From positions 1 to 26,983 of the forward strand of contig JAFOTA010000048.1 in the NCBI GenBank assembly GCA_017421145.1: a DNA stretch of 26,983 nucleotides, written 5' to 3'. The notes beneath the pieces were generated by a model, which was not told the DNA's origin, did no database searches, and saw only the letters and a list, made by a program, of their open reading frames with translations. The translations under genes were made by a program, and so were the position numbers. The DNA is from Treponema sp. (GTDB lineage: Bacteria > Spirochaetota > Spirochaetia > Treponematales > Treponemataceae). Shown here piece after piece: positions 6,931 through 14,464 of this stretch. Numbering within the stretch: position 1 is the stretch's first letter; every line of letters begins with the position of its first letter.

Positions 6931-8651
6931 CGGTGAAAAAAATAGGCATTTTTTCGGCAGTTTTTGTTTCTCTGATTTTTGTTTCCTGTGCCACTACGCA
7001 GAAAAGCGTCCAGCAGGAAGGAGGCTCGGAATCTGTCAGCATTGCAGTGCCTAAAAAGAAAAACACCGGATATTTCTTTTCAATAGATAAGGAAATCCTC
7101 TCGCTTGCAGAAAACGGTTCACCGGCTTCGATCAGGTCATTGTTTTCAAAGCTCCATAAGCCGCTCAAAGAAAAGTACACCGACCATGAAATCGTGCTCC
7201 TGAACATTTGTGCCGAGCTGATGTCGAAAGTCTGGAAATCAGAATCATTTTCATCCGATATCCCCGAAGCTGATTTTTACAATCCGTATCTTCCCATCAT
7301 AAATTCGGTTGATTTCGGAATATATGACACAAGTTCCGGCGACTCTGATTTTTTCACTGCTTTTTTGCCGAATCTCCTGATGCTTTCGGGGCACATGAAG
7401 AACGAATACAATGAGCCTATGCTCGCTTCGCTGAAAAAATGCCTTGAATACGTCCCGGATTCGATGATTACGAATTATTTCATGGGAATGCTTTATATCA
7501 GGATGGGAAATCCTTCGACCGCGCTGGAATGTCTGGACAAATGTTCAAAAAACAGGATGCTTGAACCGATTGAAGTGTCAAAGGCAAGGCAGAGTGCATA
7601 TTTTGCTTCCGGTGATTATGAAAAAACGATAAGCACTGCCCAGAGAATCCTGAAATCTTCCGTGAATGACAAGACGAGCATCGAATATCTTTGCAGGAGC
7701 CTGGTCAAGCTCGGAAACTGGGATGAAGCCGACAAATATTCCGTAAAGCTCCTCCAGATGGATCCTGAGAACATAGATTATGTCCTGATACGCGGGCGCA
7801 TACTCGTTGCAAGGGAAGAATACCTGAAAGCGTCTTCGCTTCTTGATTCATGCGAAAAACTCGGCGCAAACCACAGGGATTACCTTTTGCTGCGCGGCTG
7901 GCTTCAAAAAAACTGGAGCAAAAATACATCGGCTGTTACTGAGACCGTCACAAAAGCCCTTTTCCTTTATCCTGATGATTTGGAAATACTTCTGCTTGCG
8001 GCTCAGGTTGCATCGGCGGCGGAAAACAAAATCGGAAACCGGACTGCATTGGAGCTTCTTTCTCCGGTCCTTGAAAAAGAACCCGGAAATCTGGAAGTGC
8101 AGGAACTTTACATAACCGAAATGCTGCGTGCCGGAAAATATGAAGAATCATACAAAGCATGCAAAAAGCTCATGGAAAAAGGGAATGCCGGAATCACAGT
8201 GCTGTGCGCCTATGCCGAGTCATGCACGGGCCTTGGCTTGAAGGATGAAGCCTGGGAATGCGCGGAAAAGCTTTATGCGGAAAACCCAAAATCCGAAAAA
8301 GTCCTTCAGACTTACGTAAAAACCATGGTGACCTCCGTAGAAAAAAAGGATGTCATAAATTTTATAAACGAGCTGATAAAGGTTTCTTCAAGTTCCATGA
8401 AAAGTTTCCTCTATTATGAAAAGAGCCTTGTTGAATCAAGCAGCGACGCCATGCTCGAAGACCTTAGGACAAGCCTCTCGTTCAACGCAAGGAACGTCGA
8501 TGCCCTGTACCGCATGTATCAGGTCTACTATTCTTCCAAAAACTACAAGATGGCGCAGTTTTACCTGAAGCAGGTCGTGGCAATCCGTCCGTCCGACACA
8601 GACATCCAGGCACGCTTGACCGAACTTGATTCACTTTCCGGCTCACGCTGA
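6927..8651 (+). CDS. Large TPR-repeat lipoprotein
   Basis: This 574-residue protein has a lipoprotein signal (MTVKK, hydrophobic core, lipobox FVS-C with Cys21). The mature part is a long helical solenoid with tetratricopeptide-like repeats. Clear ones are NYFMGMLYIRMGNPSTALEC near 180, AYFASGDYEKTISTAQRIL near 230, SLVKLGNWDEADKYSVKLL near 265, then repeats at about 295, 400, 430 and a last one MYQVYYSSKNYKMAQFYLKQ near 540. Such proteins scaffold partner assembly. Translation probably depends on the ATGA overlap with the upstream membrane-protein gene, because no SD is seen. It is followed by the yajC promoter region. Cargo or partner unknown. Confidence 0.75.
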   Translation: MTVKKIGIFSAVFVSLIFVSCATTQKSVQQEGGSESVSIAVPKKKNTGYFFSIDKEILSLAENGSPASIRSLFSKLHKPLKEKYTDHEIVLLNICAELMSKVWKSESFSSDIPEADFYNPYLPIINSVDFGIYDTSSGDSDFFTAFLPNLLMLSGHMKNEYNEPMLASLKKCLEYVPDSMITNYFMGMLYIRMGNPSTALECLDKCSKNRMLEPIEVSKARQSAYFASGDYEKTISTAQRILKSSVNDKTSIEYLCRSLVKLGNWDEADKYSVKLLQMDPENIDYVLIRGRILVAREEYLKASSLLDSCEKLGANHRDYLLLRGWLQKNWSKNTSAVTETVTKALFLYPDDLEILLLAAQVASAAENKIGNRTALELLSPVLEKEPGNLEVQELYITEMLRAGKYEESYKACKKLMEKGNAGITVLCAYAESCTGLGLKDEAWECAEKLYAENPKSEKVLQTYVKTMVTSVEKKDVINFINELIKVSSSSMKSFLYYEKSLVESSSDAMLEDLRTSLSFNARNVDALYRMYQVYYSSKNYKMAQFYLKQVVAIRPSDTDIQARLTELDSLSGSR

Positions 8652-8659
8652 TAAACGCC

Positions 8660-8688
8660 TTGAAAGACCTTTCAATTAATGCTAAAAT
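8660..8688 (+). promoter_or_regulatory. Strong promoter of yajC-secD-secF
   Basis: TTGAAA (8660-8665) and TAAAAT (8683-8688) are separated by exactly 17 nt and are each 5/6 to the sigma-70 consensus. The -35 is embedded in a 6-bp inverted repeat TTGAAA-GACC-TTTCAA (8660-8675), a possible operator. Confidence 0.7.
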
Positions 8689-8697
8689 ACTCCACTG

Positions 8698-8714
8698 TTT
8701 GCATATTATGCAAA
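8698..8714 (+). repeat. Leader palindrome TTTGCAT-ATT-ATGCAAA
   Basis: This perfect 7-bp inverted repeat with a 3-nt spacer starts at about the expected transcription start (near 8695) and lies 31 nt before the yajC ATG. It could be an operator or a 5'-end hairpin that stabilises the mRNA. There is no T-run after it, so it is not a terminator. Confidence 0.5.
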
Positions 8715-8745
8715 TTCATCAGTTTTACTAAGGAAGGAATTGAAA

Positions 8746-9216
8746 ATGTCTTTTATCTCGCTTTTTCTTACTACAGGTGCGGCATCCGGTACGACAGGTA
8801 CTACTGCAGGAGCCGGAGGTTTGTTAGGTAGCTTTGGAATGTTTATTCCGCTGCTTTTGATTTTGGTAATCATGTATTTCTTTATGATTCGTCCTCAGAA
8901 CAAAAAGCAGAAGGAGACCCAGAAGATGATTGCCGCTCTCAAAAAGGGCGATAAGGTCGTTACGATCGGCGGAATCCACGGAACCGTATATTCTACAAAA
9001 GAAAATACGATCATCGTAAAGGTTGATGACGGTGCAAAGATTGAATTCAACCGCACTGCCATTGCAAGCGTCGAGGTCGATAAGCCTGCATCAGCAGAAG
9101 AACCTAAGGCTGAAGAAAAGAAAGGACTTTTCGGAAAAAAGTCAAAGGAAGATAAAATCACTGCAGAAATAAAGGATAATGATTCTCAGGTGGCTGAGAA
9201 TTCAGAGGCAAAGTAA
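8746..9216 (+). CDS. yajC: YajC, Sec translocase auxiliary subunit
   Basis: YajC associates with SecDF at the inner membrane and supports protein export. The start is taken at ATG 8746, not at an in-frame TTG 6 nt upstream, because AGGAAGGA (8731-8738) lies 7 nt from the ATG but only 1 nt from the TTG. This gives 156 residues. After a Gly/Thr/Ala-rich N-terminus comes one membrane segment (FIPLLLILVIMYFFMI) running into the family signature RPQNKKQKE, then KKGDKVVTIGGIHGTVYS and the small beta domain ending NRTAIASVE. A Lys/Glu-rich tail follows, which many YajC proteins have. It is the first gene of a tight operon; the stop touches the secD start codon. Confidence 0.95.
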   Translation: MSFISLFLTTGAASGTTGTTAGAGGLLGSFGMFIPLLLILVIMYFFMIRPQNKKQKETQKMIAALKKGDKVVTIGGIHGTVYSTKENTIIVKVDDGAKIEFNRTAIASVEVDKPASAEEPKAEEKKGLFGKKSKEDKITAEIKDNDSQVAENSEAK

Positions 9217-10959
9217 ATGAACAAAAAAAGTCGTTTCATTCTGATTCTGGCAGTTCTTGCAATCTGCTTCGGATTCTTGTGGCCGTCCCTCAAATGGTAT
9301 GCGTGGACACCAAAAGAAGACCAGGCTCTTGCATTGAGCTCACTGGAAAATATCAAGGATTATGCAAGCGTAAAGGCATCTGATGATGTCGCCGCTCTCA
9401 AGGCTGCCGTAAAGGCTGATCCTTCACAGGTGCTTGCAGAAGATCAGAAATGGTTGCTCAAGGCTGCCAAATCTAATTATAAGCTCATGGGAGAATCCGT
9501 TCCGAACCCAATGACCCTCCGTGATGCGCTCGCTTCTTTTTCAACGGAAGAAGAACTCCGCCAGCTGATTGAAGGCCGTTACCGCGAAAAGATTCTTGCC
9601 GATAAAAAATGCTATCAGAATTCCGTAAAGCTCGGTCTTGACTTGAGCGGTGGTATGAACGTAATCGTAAAAGCTGATTTGGATGCAGTTGTTGAGTCAC
9701 AGAAAGAAAGCGGAAATGCAGTCAGTGTAGAAACATTGCGTTCAAGCGCCATGGCTCAGGCAATCGAAACTTTGTCAAGCCGCATCGACCGTTTCGGACT
9801 CAGCTCACCGACAATCCGCCAGCAGGGTGATGACCGCATTTATATCGAAATTCCTGGAAGCGCAGAAGCAGACCAGATCAACTCAATCATCATGGGACGC
9901 GGAATCTTGAATTTCCGTCTCGTCGATACAGATGCAACCAATTCATTTGATTCATATTATAATTCAAACAGAACAAGCACTTTCGACAGCCAGGGAAAGC
10001 TTATAGATCCTTCTATTATCCCTGAAGATTGTGAAGTCCTTGGTTTCTACACAACTGATGATTACGGTCTTGACCAGAGGGAAGGCTATCTTGTGGTCAA
10101 AAAAGAAATCATTCTTGACGGAAAGCACATCAAATCTGCCGAAGTCGGAACGGAAGACATAACCGGAAAGCCTCAGGTAAGCTTCAAGCTTGATACTGAA
10201 GGCGCACAGATTTTTGCTGAATTCACTTCTGCAAACGTAGGAAAGAGCCTTGCAATCGTAAGCGATGACCGCATAAAGTCAAATGCCGTCATCAGATCTG
10301 CAATCACCGGAGGAGCCGTTGCCATCACAGGATTCGGTCAGCAGGAAGCACAGAATCTCCAGAAGGTTCTCCAGACTGCATGGCTTGACGTTCCTCTCAC
10401 GGTTGAAAATCAGCAGGTTATCGGTGCATCTCTTGGAGAAAAGGCAATCAAGCAGGGTGTCATGGCTATTGCCATCGGTCTTGCGGCCATCATGCTTTTC
10501 ATGCTTCTTTGGTATCACGGGGCTGGTATAAACGCATGTGTGGCACAGGTTTTGAACTTGTACATAATGTTCAGTATCCTGAGCGCACTCAATTTGACGA
10601 TTACTCTTCCTTCCATCGCCGGTATGATCCTTACGATCGGTATGGCAGTTGATGCAAACGTCATTATATTCGAGCGTATCAAAGAAGAGAGAAGGCTTGG
10701 AAAAGACAGGGCATCTTCTATTTCTTCCGGATTCGGAAACGCTCTTTGGGCAATCCTTGACTCAAACATCACGACCTTCATTGCGGCGGCATTCATGTCA
10801 CAGCTTGGTTCCGGTTCAATTCAGGGATTCGCATACAGCTTGGCAATAGGTGTTGTTTCAACTGTATTCACGGCATTGGTAGTATCCCGCCTTATGTTTG
10901 ATTTCGGAACTGAAACCGTCAAACACAAAGGAATCAGCATTGGCTGGGGGGTAAAATAA
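9217..10959 (+). CDS. secD: SecD, protein translocase subunit
   Basis: SecD works with SecF to complete protein export, using the proton gradient to pull substrates into the periplasm (family knowledge). The 580-residue protein has TM1 at about 7-23 and a periplasmic P1 domain with the signature LGLDLSGGMNVIV near 139-151. SRIDRFGLSSPTIRQQG is typical, as is the IYIEIPG stretch. The C-terminal five-helix region holds GMAVDANVIIFERIKEE; its Asp is the conserved proton-relay residue of SecD, and it is present here. Translation starts immediately after the yajC stop. The gene ends in TAATG, overlapping the secF start by 1 nt. Confidence 0.97.
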   Translation: MNKKSRFILILAVLAICFGFLWPSLKWYAWTPKEDQALALSSLENIKDYASVKASDDVAALKAAVKADPSQVLAEDQKWLLKAAKSNYKLMGESVPNPMTLRDALASFSTEEELRQLIEGRYREKILADKKCYQNSVKLGLDLSGGMNVIVKADLDAVVESQKESGNAVSVETLRSSAMAQAIETLSSRIDRFGLSSPTIRQQGDDRIYIEIPGSAEADQINSIIMGRGILNFRLVDTDATNSFDSYYNSNRTSTFDSQGKLIDPSIIPEDCEVLGFYTTDDYGLDQREGYLVVKKEIILDGKHIKSAEVGTEDITGKPQVSFKLDTEGAQIFAEFTSANVGKSLAIVSDDRIKSNAVIRSAITGGAVAITGFGQQEAQNLQKVLQTAWLDVPLTVENQQVIGASLGEKAIKQGVMAIAIGLAAIMLFMLLWYHGAGINACVAQVLNLYIMFSILSALNLTITLPSIAGMILTIGMAVDANVIIFERIKEERRLGKDRASSISSGFGNALWAILDSNITTFIAAAFMSQLGSGSIQGFAYSLAIGVVSTVFTALVVSRLMFDFGTETVKHKGISIGWGVK

Positions 10960-12182
10960 TGAAGAAAAATTTGAAATTCAACAAGGCATTCCTCCCTTGT
11001 GCTATTTTGTCGCTCGCAATCATAATCGCGGGAATCGTAGGAATCGTCGTCCGCGGAATAAATTTCAGCATTGATTTTGTTCCTGGTCTGGTCGAAGAAG
11101 TCAGAATTGCTCCGGCTGCCGTTGAAGTGACTTACAGCGGATCTTCAACAATCAACGTGGAGCTTGACAGTTCAAGCCTCAGCCTTGTCATTACAGGTGC
11201 TGGTGCTGACAGCGAAACAAAGACTTTTACTTTCGGACAGAATCCGACTCTTTCCGACATGGTGAATGCACTGAACACTGTTTCCGGCGTTTCTGCAAAG
11301 CTCCTCAATTCCGGCTCTGTAGATTCATATGGAATTTTCGTAAACTCAATGGTAACTGCACGCCTTTCATCTGCACCTTACAAGCTTTATGTCCCATCAG
11401 ACAATGTTGTTTCTGTTGATGAAATCCGTGAAGCAGTTTCTGCACTGGATGTTTCAGTAAAGGAAATGGGAACGGAAGCTGACCGCAGTTTCCAGATCAG
11501 GGCAAAGGTCGATAAGGACAATGAAGAGACAAGCCAGCAGCTTCAGTCAAACATTCTTTCTGCACTCCAGGCAAAATTCGGTGCTGACAACGTTCCTGTA
11601 GTCCGCCAGGATTTCGTAGGATCACAGTTCTCATCAACTTTGCTCAGACGCTCAATCCTGCTTGCAGTACTCACGATTTTCTTGATTTGGCTTTATGCAA
11701 CGATCCGTTTTGCATGGGACTTCGCATTGGGAGCAATCGTCGCACTCATTCACGACTGTCTCATCATGTTTACGTTCATCTCTTGGTTCCAGATTGAATT
11801 CTCAACGACGACTCTCGCCGCAATCCTGACGATCTTCGGTTATTCAATCAACGCAACGGTTGTTATCCTTGACCGCCTCAGATTCAACATCAAGAACCTT
11901 GACACAAAGTCATTCACGGATATTCTTAACGTGTCTTTGAGCGAAACTTTGTCACGTTCAATAATCACGACCGTAACGACATTGTTCGCTTCACTTTCAT
12001 TGTGGATTTTCACGACCGGATCAATCAGAACCTTTGCAATCGTTTTGACGATAGGTTTGCTTTCCGGCTGTTATTCATCAATGTTCATAAGCTCCGGTTT
12101 CATAGCGTTCACACGCCGCAAATGGAATCCGGAAAATGAAAAGAAACGCATTAAGTCAAAGGGACCTGCAATAACCGTTTGA
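10959..12182 (+). CDS. secF: SecF, protein translocase subunit, divergent and enlarged
   Basis: At 407 residues it is about 100 longer than typical SecF. TM1 (12-31) leads into NFSIDFVPGLVEEV (35-48), where most SecF proteins have the DFTGG signature. A periplasmic insert (about 50-140) follows, then the usual P4 domain and five helices. The TM4 signature reads GYSINATVVILDRLRFN (294-310). Most SecF proteins have Asp (NDT or NDS) where Ala299 stands; that Asp corresponds to E. coli D213 and is needed for proton-linked function. The downstream Arg in TLSRSIITTVTTL is kept. GGGGG before the ATG and the 1-nt overlap with secD support the start. A terminator follows at 12202-12238. Identity is secure from order and homology; the functional consequence is inference. 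Confidence 0.93.
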   Translation: MKKNLKFNKAFLPCAILSLAIIIAGIVGIVVRGINFSIDFVPGLVEEVRIAPAAVEVTYSGSSTINVELDSSSLSLVITGAGADSETKTFTFGQNPTLSDMVNALNTVSGVSAKLLNSGSVDSYGIFVNSMVTARLSSAPYKLYVPSDNVVSVDEIREAVSALDVSVKEMGTEADRSFQIRAKVDKDNEETSQQLQSNILSALQAKFGADNVPVVRQDFVGSQFSSTLLRRSILLAVLTIFLIWLYATIRFAWDFALGAIVALIHDCLIMFTFISWFQIEFSTTTLAAILTIFGYSINATVVILDRLRFNIKNLDTKSFTDILNVSLSETLSRSIITTVTTLFASLSLWIFTTGSIRTFAIVLTIGLLSGCYSSMFISSGFIAFTRRKWNPENEKKRIKSKGPAITV

Positions 12183-12201
12183 TTTAGTTTTGTTTTTGGA
12201 A

Positions 12202-12238
12202 AATCCATCCTGTCTTTTGGCGGGGTGGATTTTTTTTA
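12202..12238 (+). terminator. Rho-independent terminator after secF
   Basis: AATCCATCC (12202-12210) pairs with GGGTGGATT (12223-12231) with one G-U, and the hairpin is followed by eight T residues (12230-12237). It ends 30 nt before the ispH start codon, so ispH is probably read from its own promoter or by read-through. Confidence 0.8.
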
Positions 12239-12267
12239 GCAGTGCCGATGCCGTTTTTGGAGATTTT

Positions 12268-13116
12268 ATGGAAATTATACGGGCAAGCGTCATGGGATTT
12301 TGCATGGGCGTAAGAAGGGCTGTGGATGCCGCTGAAAAAATGGCTGTTGAATACAAGGACAAAGGTCTTCCGATGTTCACCCTGGGGCCGTTGATTCATA
12401 ATCCTGCGCTGATGGACTCGCTTGAAAAAAAAGGAGTCAGCGTCCTTGAATCTGATTTTTCCGACGTAAAAGAAGGATGCCCGGTCGTTATAAGGGCGCA
12501 TGGTGCTTCTCCGCATGTCGTAAGAACTCTTGAAGAAAAAGGCGCCGTGATAATCGATGCGACATGTCCGCGTGTTATGCGAAGCCAAAAACTTGTGAAT
12601 GAATGGAGCCGCAAAGGATATTCGGTAATCATTGCAGGTGATAAAAATCATGGTGAAGTCACCGGAATTTACGGCTATTTCGAAAAAGATTGCGGAGGCG
12701 TTTTTACGGTCGTCCAGTCAGTAGAAGAAGCCCGGTCAATCGTTCCCGATGAAAAGACCATGCTTTTGGCTCAGACCACTTTCAGCCTTGAAGAGTATGA
12801 GGAAATAAAAAAAATCCTCAGGAAAAAAAACGGAGGCATTAAGATTTTTGATACAATCTGCCCTGCAACTATGGAAAGACAAAAATCCCTGCTTGAACTG
12901 AAAGGCAAACCGGATGCAATACTTGTCATAGGCGGTAAAAACTCAGCGAACACGGCACGCCTTTTTGAAACAGCATGTAAAATCTGCCCGAAAACCGCAT
13001 TGATAGAATCCCCGTCCGAAATCCCCGCTGATTTTTTTGCTCTTGATAAAATCGCCCTGACAGCCGGAGCCAGCACACCCGACTGGATAATAGAAGAAGT
13101 CGTCTCAGCCCTTTAA
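12268..13116 (+). CDS. ispH: 4-hydroxy-3-methylbut-2-enyl diphosphate reductase
   Basis: IspH (LytB) makes IPP and DMAPP in the last step of the MEP isoprenoid pathway with a [4Fe-4S] cluster. All cluster cysteines are present: GFCMGV (Cys12), DATCP (Cys100), DTICPAT (Cys198). The catalytic Glu130 in HGEVTG, the His residues of HNP and AHGA, LAQTTFS (168-173) and the closing TAGASTPDWI are also seen. The length of 282 is usual for a minimal IspH. The ATG at 12268 is chosen because GGAG lies 7 nt upstream and the family starts here; an open frame reaching back to 12190 runs through the secF terminator and is not coding. Confidence 0.96.
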   Translation: MEIIRASVMGFCMGVRRAVDAAEKMAVEYKDKGLPMFTLGPLIHNPALMDSLEKKGVSVLESDFSDVKEGCPVVIRAHGASPHVVRTLEEKGAVIIDATCPRVMRSQKLVNEWSRKGYSVIIAGDKNHGEVTGIYGYFEKDCGGVFTVVQSVEEARSIVPDEKTMLLAQTTFSLEEYEEIKKILRKKNGGIKIFDTICPATMERQKSLLELKGKPDAILVIGGKNSANTARLFETACKICPKTALIESPSEIPADFFALDKIALTAGASTPDWIIEEVVSAL

Positions 13117-13129
13117 CGAGCCGCTTATC

Positions 13130-13158
13130 TTCCCAAATGCCATTAATTTATGTATATT
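13130..13158 (+). promoter_or_regulatory. Candidate promoter of the UPF0164-like gene
   Basis: TTCCCA (13130-13135, 4/6) and TATATT (13153-13158, 5/6) are spaced by 17 nt. A palindrome covers the spacer and the -10, which would suit repression. Confidence 0.45.
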
Positions 13159-13164
13159 TAATGG
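13140..13164. promoter_or_regulatory. Operator-like palindrome over the promoter
   Basis: CCATTAA (13140-13146) and TTAATGG (13158-13164) form a perfect 7-bp inverted repeat with an 11-bp spacer. It spans the -10 region upstream of the barrel gene start at 13187. Confidence 0.5.
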
Positions 13165-13186
13165 TATGATAACAGGGGGAAATGTT

Positions 13187-14260
13187 ATGAAACGAATTCT
13201 TGCAGCCGGTGCCATGCTTTTGACTGCGGCCATGCTTTTTGCCTACAATCCGCCGGCCGGTGGAGAAAATATTTTTAAGTTGTCCAATCCTTCGCTTTTG
13301 GGAGGAGCCGCATCTGCAACGGGAGGTCCGTTCAATGAGCTTGTTCCGGGTTCAATCGCATATAATCCTGCTCTGACTGCTTTTGAGCAAAGGCCTGCAA
13401 TAAATGCCGCCGCTTCTTTTTTGATCGATGCTGACGGAAATTCCAATTTGGGCTGGGGTTTTCAAGCCGGTGCCGTGATTCCCAACAAGTGGATGGTCTT
13501 TACGGCTTCCGTTGAAGGAATCTTCTGTGACAATCCTGATCTTAACATTGGGAAACAGACGGTCGCTCACTTGGGTCTGTCAAAGGAAATCGCTGAAAAT
13601 ATTTCGATTGGTCTGAACGGCTACTTCGGATATTTTTTCGGTGACGGTGCTGATTTTATTCTCGGTGCTGATTTGGGAATCCTTTTTTCTTTCGAACGCT
13701 TTGGTTTTTTGAAGAATCCGCGCATCGGTGTTTCGCTCTTGAACATGGGAAAACCGCTTTCTTCTTCATATTCAGTCACTGGAATCGATGGTACTACGAA
13801 CGACATTTCGTATCCGGGAATCTTTACGCCGAGACTTTCTTTTGCCGCCGACCTTTTTTCTCTCGGAACTTTTAAAAACAGATTCACTGGTTCATTTTCC
13901 GTTGATGCATCTTTCCCGACTTTCCAGAATGCAGTGTTTGACGTTGCAATGGGATTTTCCTACAACAATCTTATAAATCTTACTGTTGGATGGGATGCTG
14001 ATGTCCGTCAGATTGCTGTGACAAAAAAAGCAAGCTGGCCTTCAGTCGGATTGGGACTTCACCTTGTTATTTCTTCCGGTGACAGCAAAGATTCATGGGC
14101 GCAGAATGAATTCACTCCGTCCGTTGCATGGCAAAATCTTTATGGTTCTGTGCATGACGTTTCGTTCGGAGCCACGATGTACATAGGCATGACGGATGAC
14201 GAAGCTCCTGAGGTTTATCTTTGGGGCGAGCAGTTGAATTTTGAAAATACCGAAGACTAA
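13187..14260 (+). CDS. UPF0164-like outer-membrane beta-barrel protein
   Basis: This 357-residue protein has a signal peptide (MKRILAAGAMLLTAAMLFA, cleavage after LFA). The mature part resembles the spirochaetal UPF0164 group, which has FadL-like features. The PGSIAYNPALTAFEQRPAINAAASFLID stretch near 55-80 is the familiar N-terminal motif, and repeated amphipathic strands follow (HLGLSKEIAENISIGLNGYFGYFFG, SVGLGLHLVISS, VSFGATMYIGM). Barrels of this kind often move hydrophobic molecules across the outer membrane, but the substrate here is unknown. ATG 13187 is preferred over an in-frame ATG at 13166 because AGGGGGA lies just upstream of it and the signal peptide begins there. It is followed by the triple-hairpin element, which has no T-run. 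Confidence 0.6.
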   Translation: MKRILAAGAMLLTAAMLFAYNPPAGGENIFKLSNPSLLGGAASATGGPFNELVPGSIAYNPALTAFEQRPAINAAASFLIDADGNSNLGWGFQAGAVIPNKWMVFTASVEGIFCDNPDLNIGKQTVAHLGLSKEIAENISIGLNGYFGYFFGDGADFILGADLGILFSFERFGFLKNPRIGVSLLNMGKPLSSSYSVTGIDGTTNDISYPGIFTPRLSFAADLFSLGTFKNRFTGSFSVDASFPTFQNAVFDVAMGFSYNNLINLTVGWDADVRQIAVTKKASWPSVGLGLHLVISSGDSKDSWAQNEFTPSVAWQNLYGSVHDVSFGATMYIGMTDDEAPEVYLWGEQLNFENTED

Positions 14261-14273
14261 GGAAAACTAAGGA

Positions 14274-14309
14274 AACATTGAATAATCCGAAAGCGGATTA
14301 TTCAATGTT
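14274..14309. repeat. Intergenic hairpin 1 (16-bp perfect stem)
   Basis: AACATTGAATAATCCG (14274-14289) is perfectly complementary to 14294-14309 with the 4-nt loop AAAG. It lies 14 nt past the stop at 14260. No T-run follows on either strand, so it is not a classic terminator, but it may protect the 3' end of the upstream mRNA. Confidence 0.8.
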
Positions 14310-14322
14310 AACCATAAAATCT

Positions 14323-14370
14323 GCAATTTCGTAGTAATTCCTTACAGTATAAAGAATTACGAGAAATTGC
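14323..14370. repeat. Intergenic hairpin 2 (8 + 7 bp stem)
   Basis: GCAATTTC (14323-14330) pairs with GAAATTGC (14363-14370). After a small internal loop, GTAATTC (14334-14340) pairs with GAATTAC (14354-14360); the terminal loop is 13 nt. It directly precedes hairpin 3. Confidence 0.75.
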
Positions 14371-14371
14371 C

Positions 14372-14414
14372 GGGAACCGCTGATTAATGCTTCCCGTATT
14401 AATCAGCGGTTCCC
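14372..14414. repeat. Intergenic hairpin 3 (17-bp perfect stem)
   Basis: GGGAACCGCTGATTAAT (14372-14388) is perfectly complementary to 14398-14414, with a 9-nt loop. The inner part GCTGATTAAT-x-CTT and its partner recur in the hairpin beside rpiA (23795-23823). Together the three hairpins nearly fill the 204-bp gap 14261-14464, where I see no gene. Confidence 0.8.
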
Positions 14415-14464
14415 TAAGCTTCCCTAAAGAGAAGTCTGAAAATCAGACGGGAGATTTGAAAAAT

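Noticed and set aside
12190..12267. N-terminal extension of IspH by 26 residues
   Set aside because: The extension covers the secF terminator hairpin, has no SD, and does not fit IspH, which starts at the ATG 12268 motif.
14274..14309. Hairpin 1 as a Rho-independent terminator
   Set aside because: Stem is excellent but no T-run follows on either strand.
14387..14464. N-terminal extension of the FlgD-Ig/OmpA protein
   Set aside because: It begins inside hairpin 3 and would bury the signal peptide behind a non-hydrophobic stretch.
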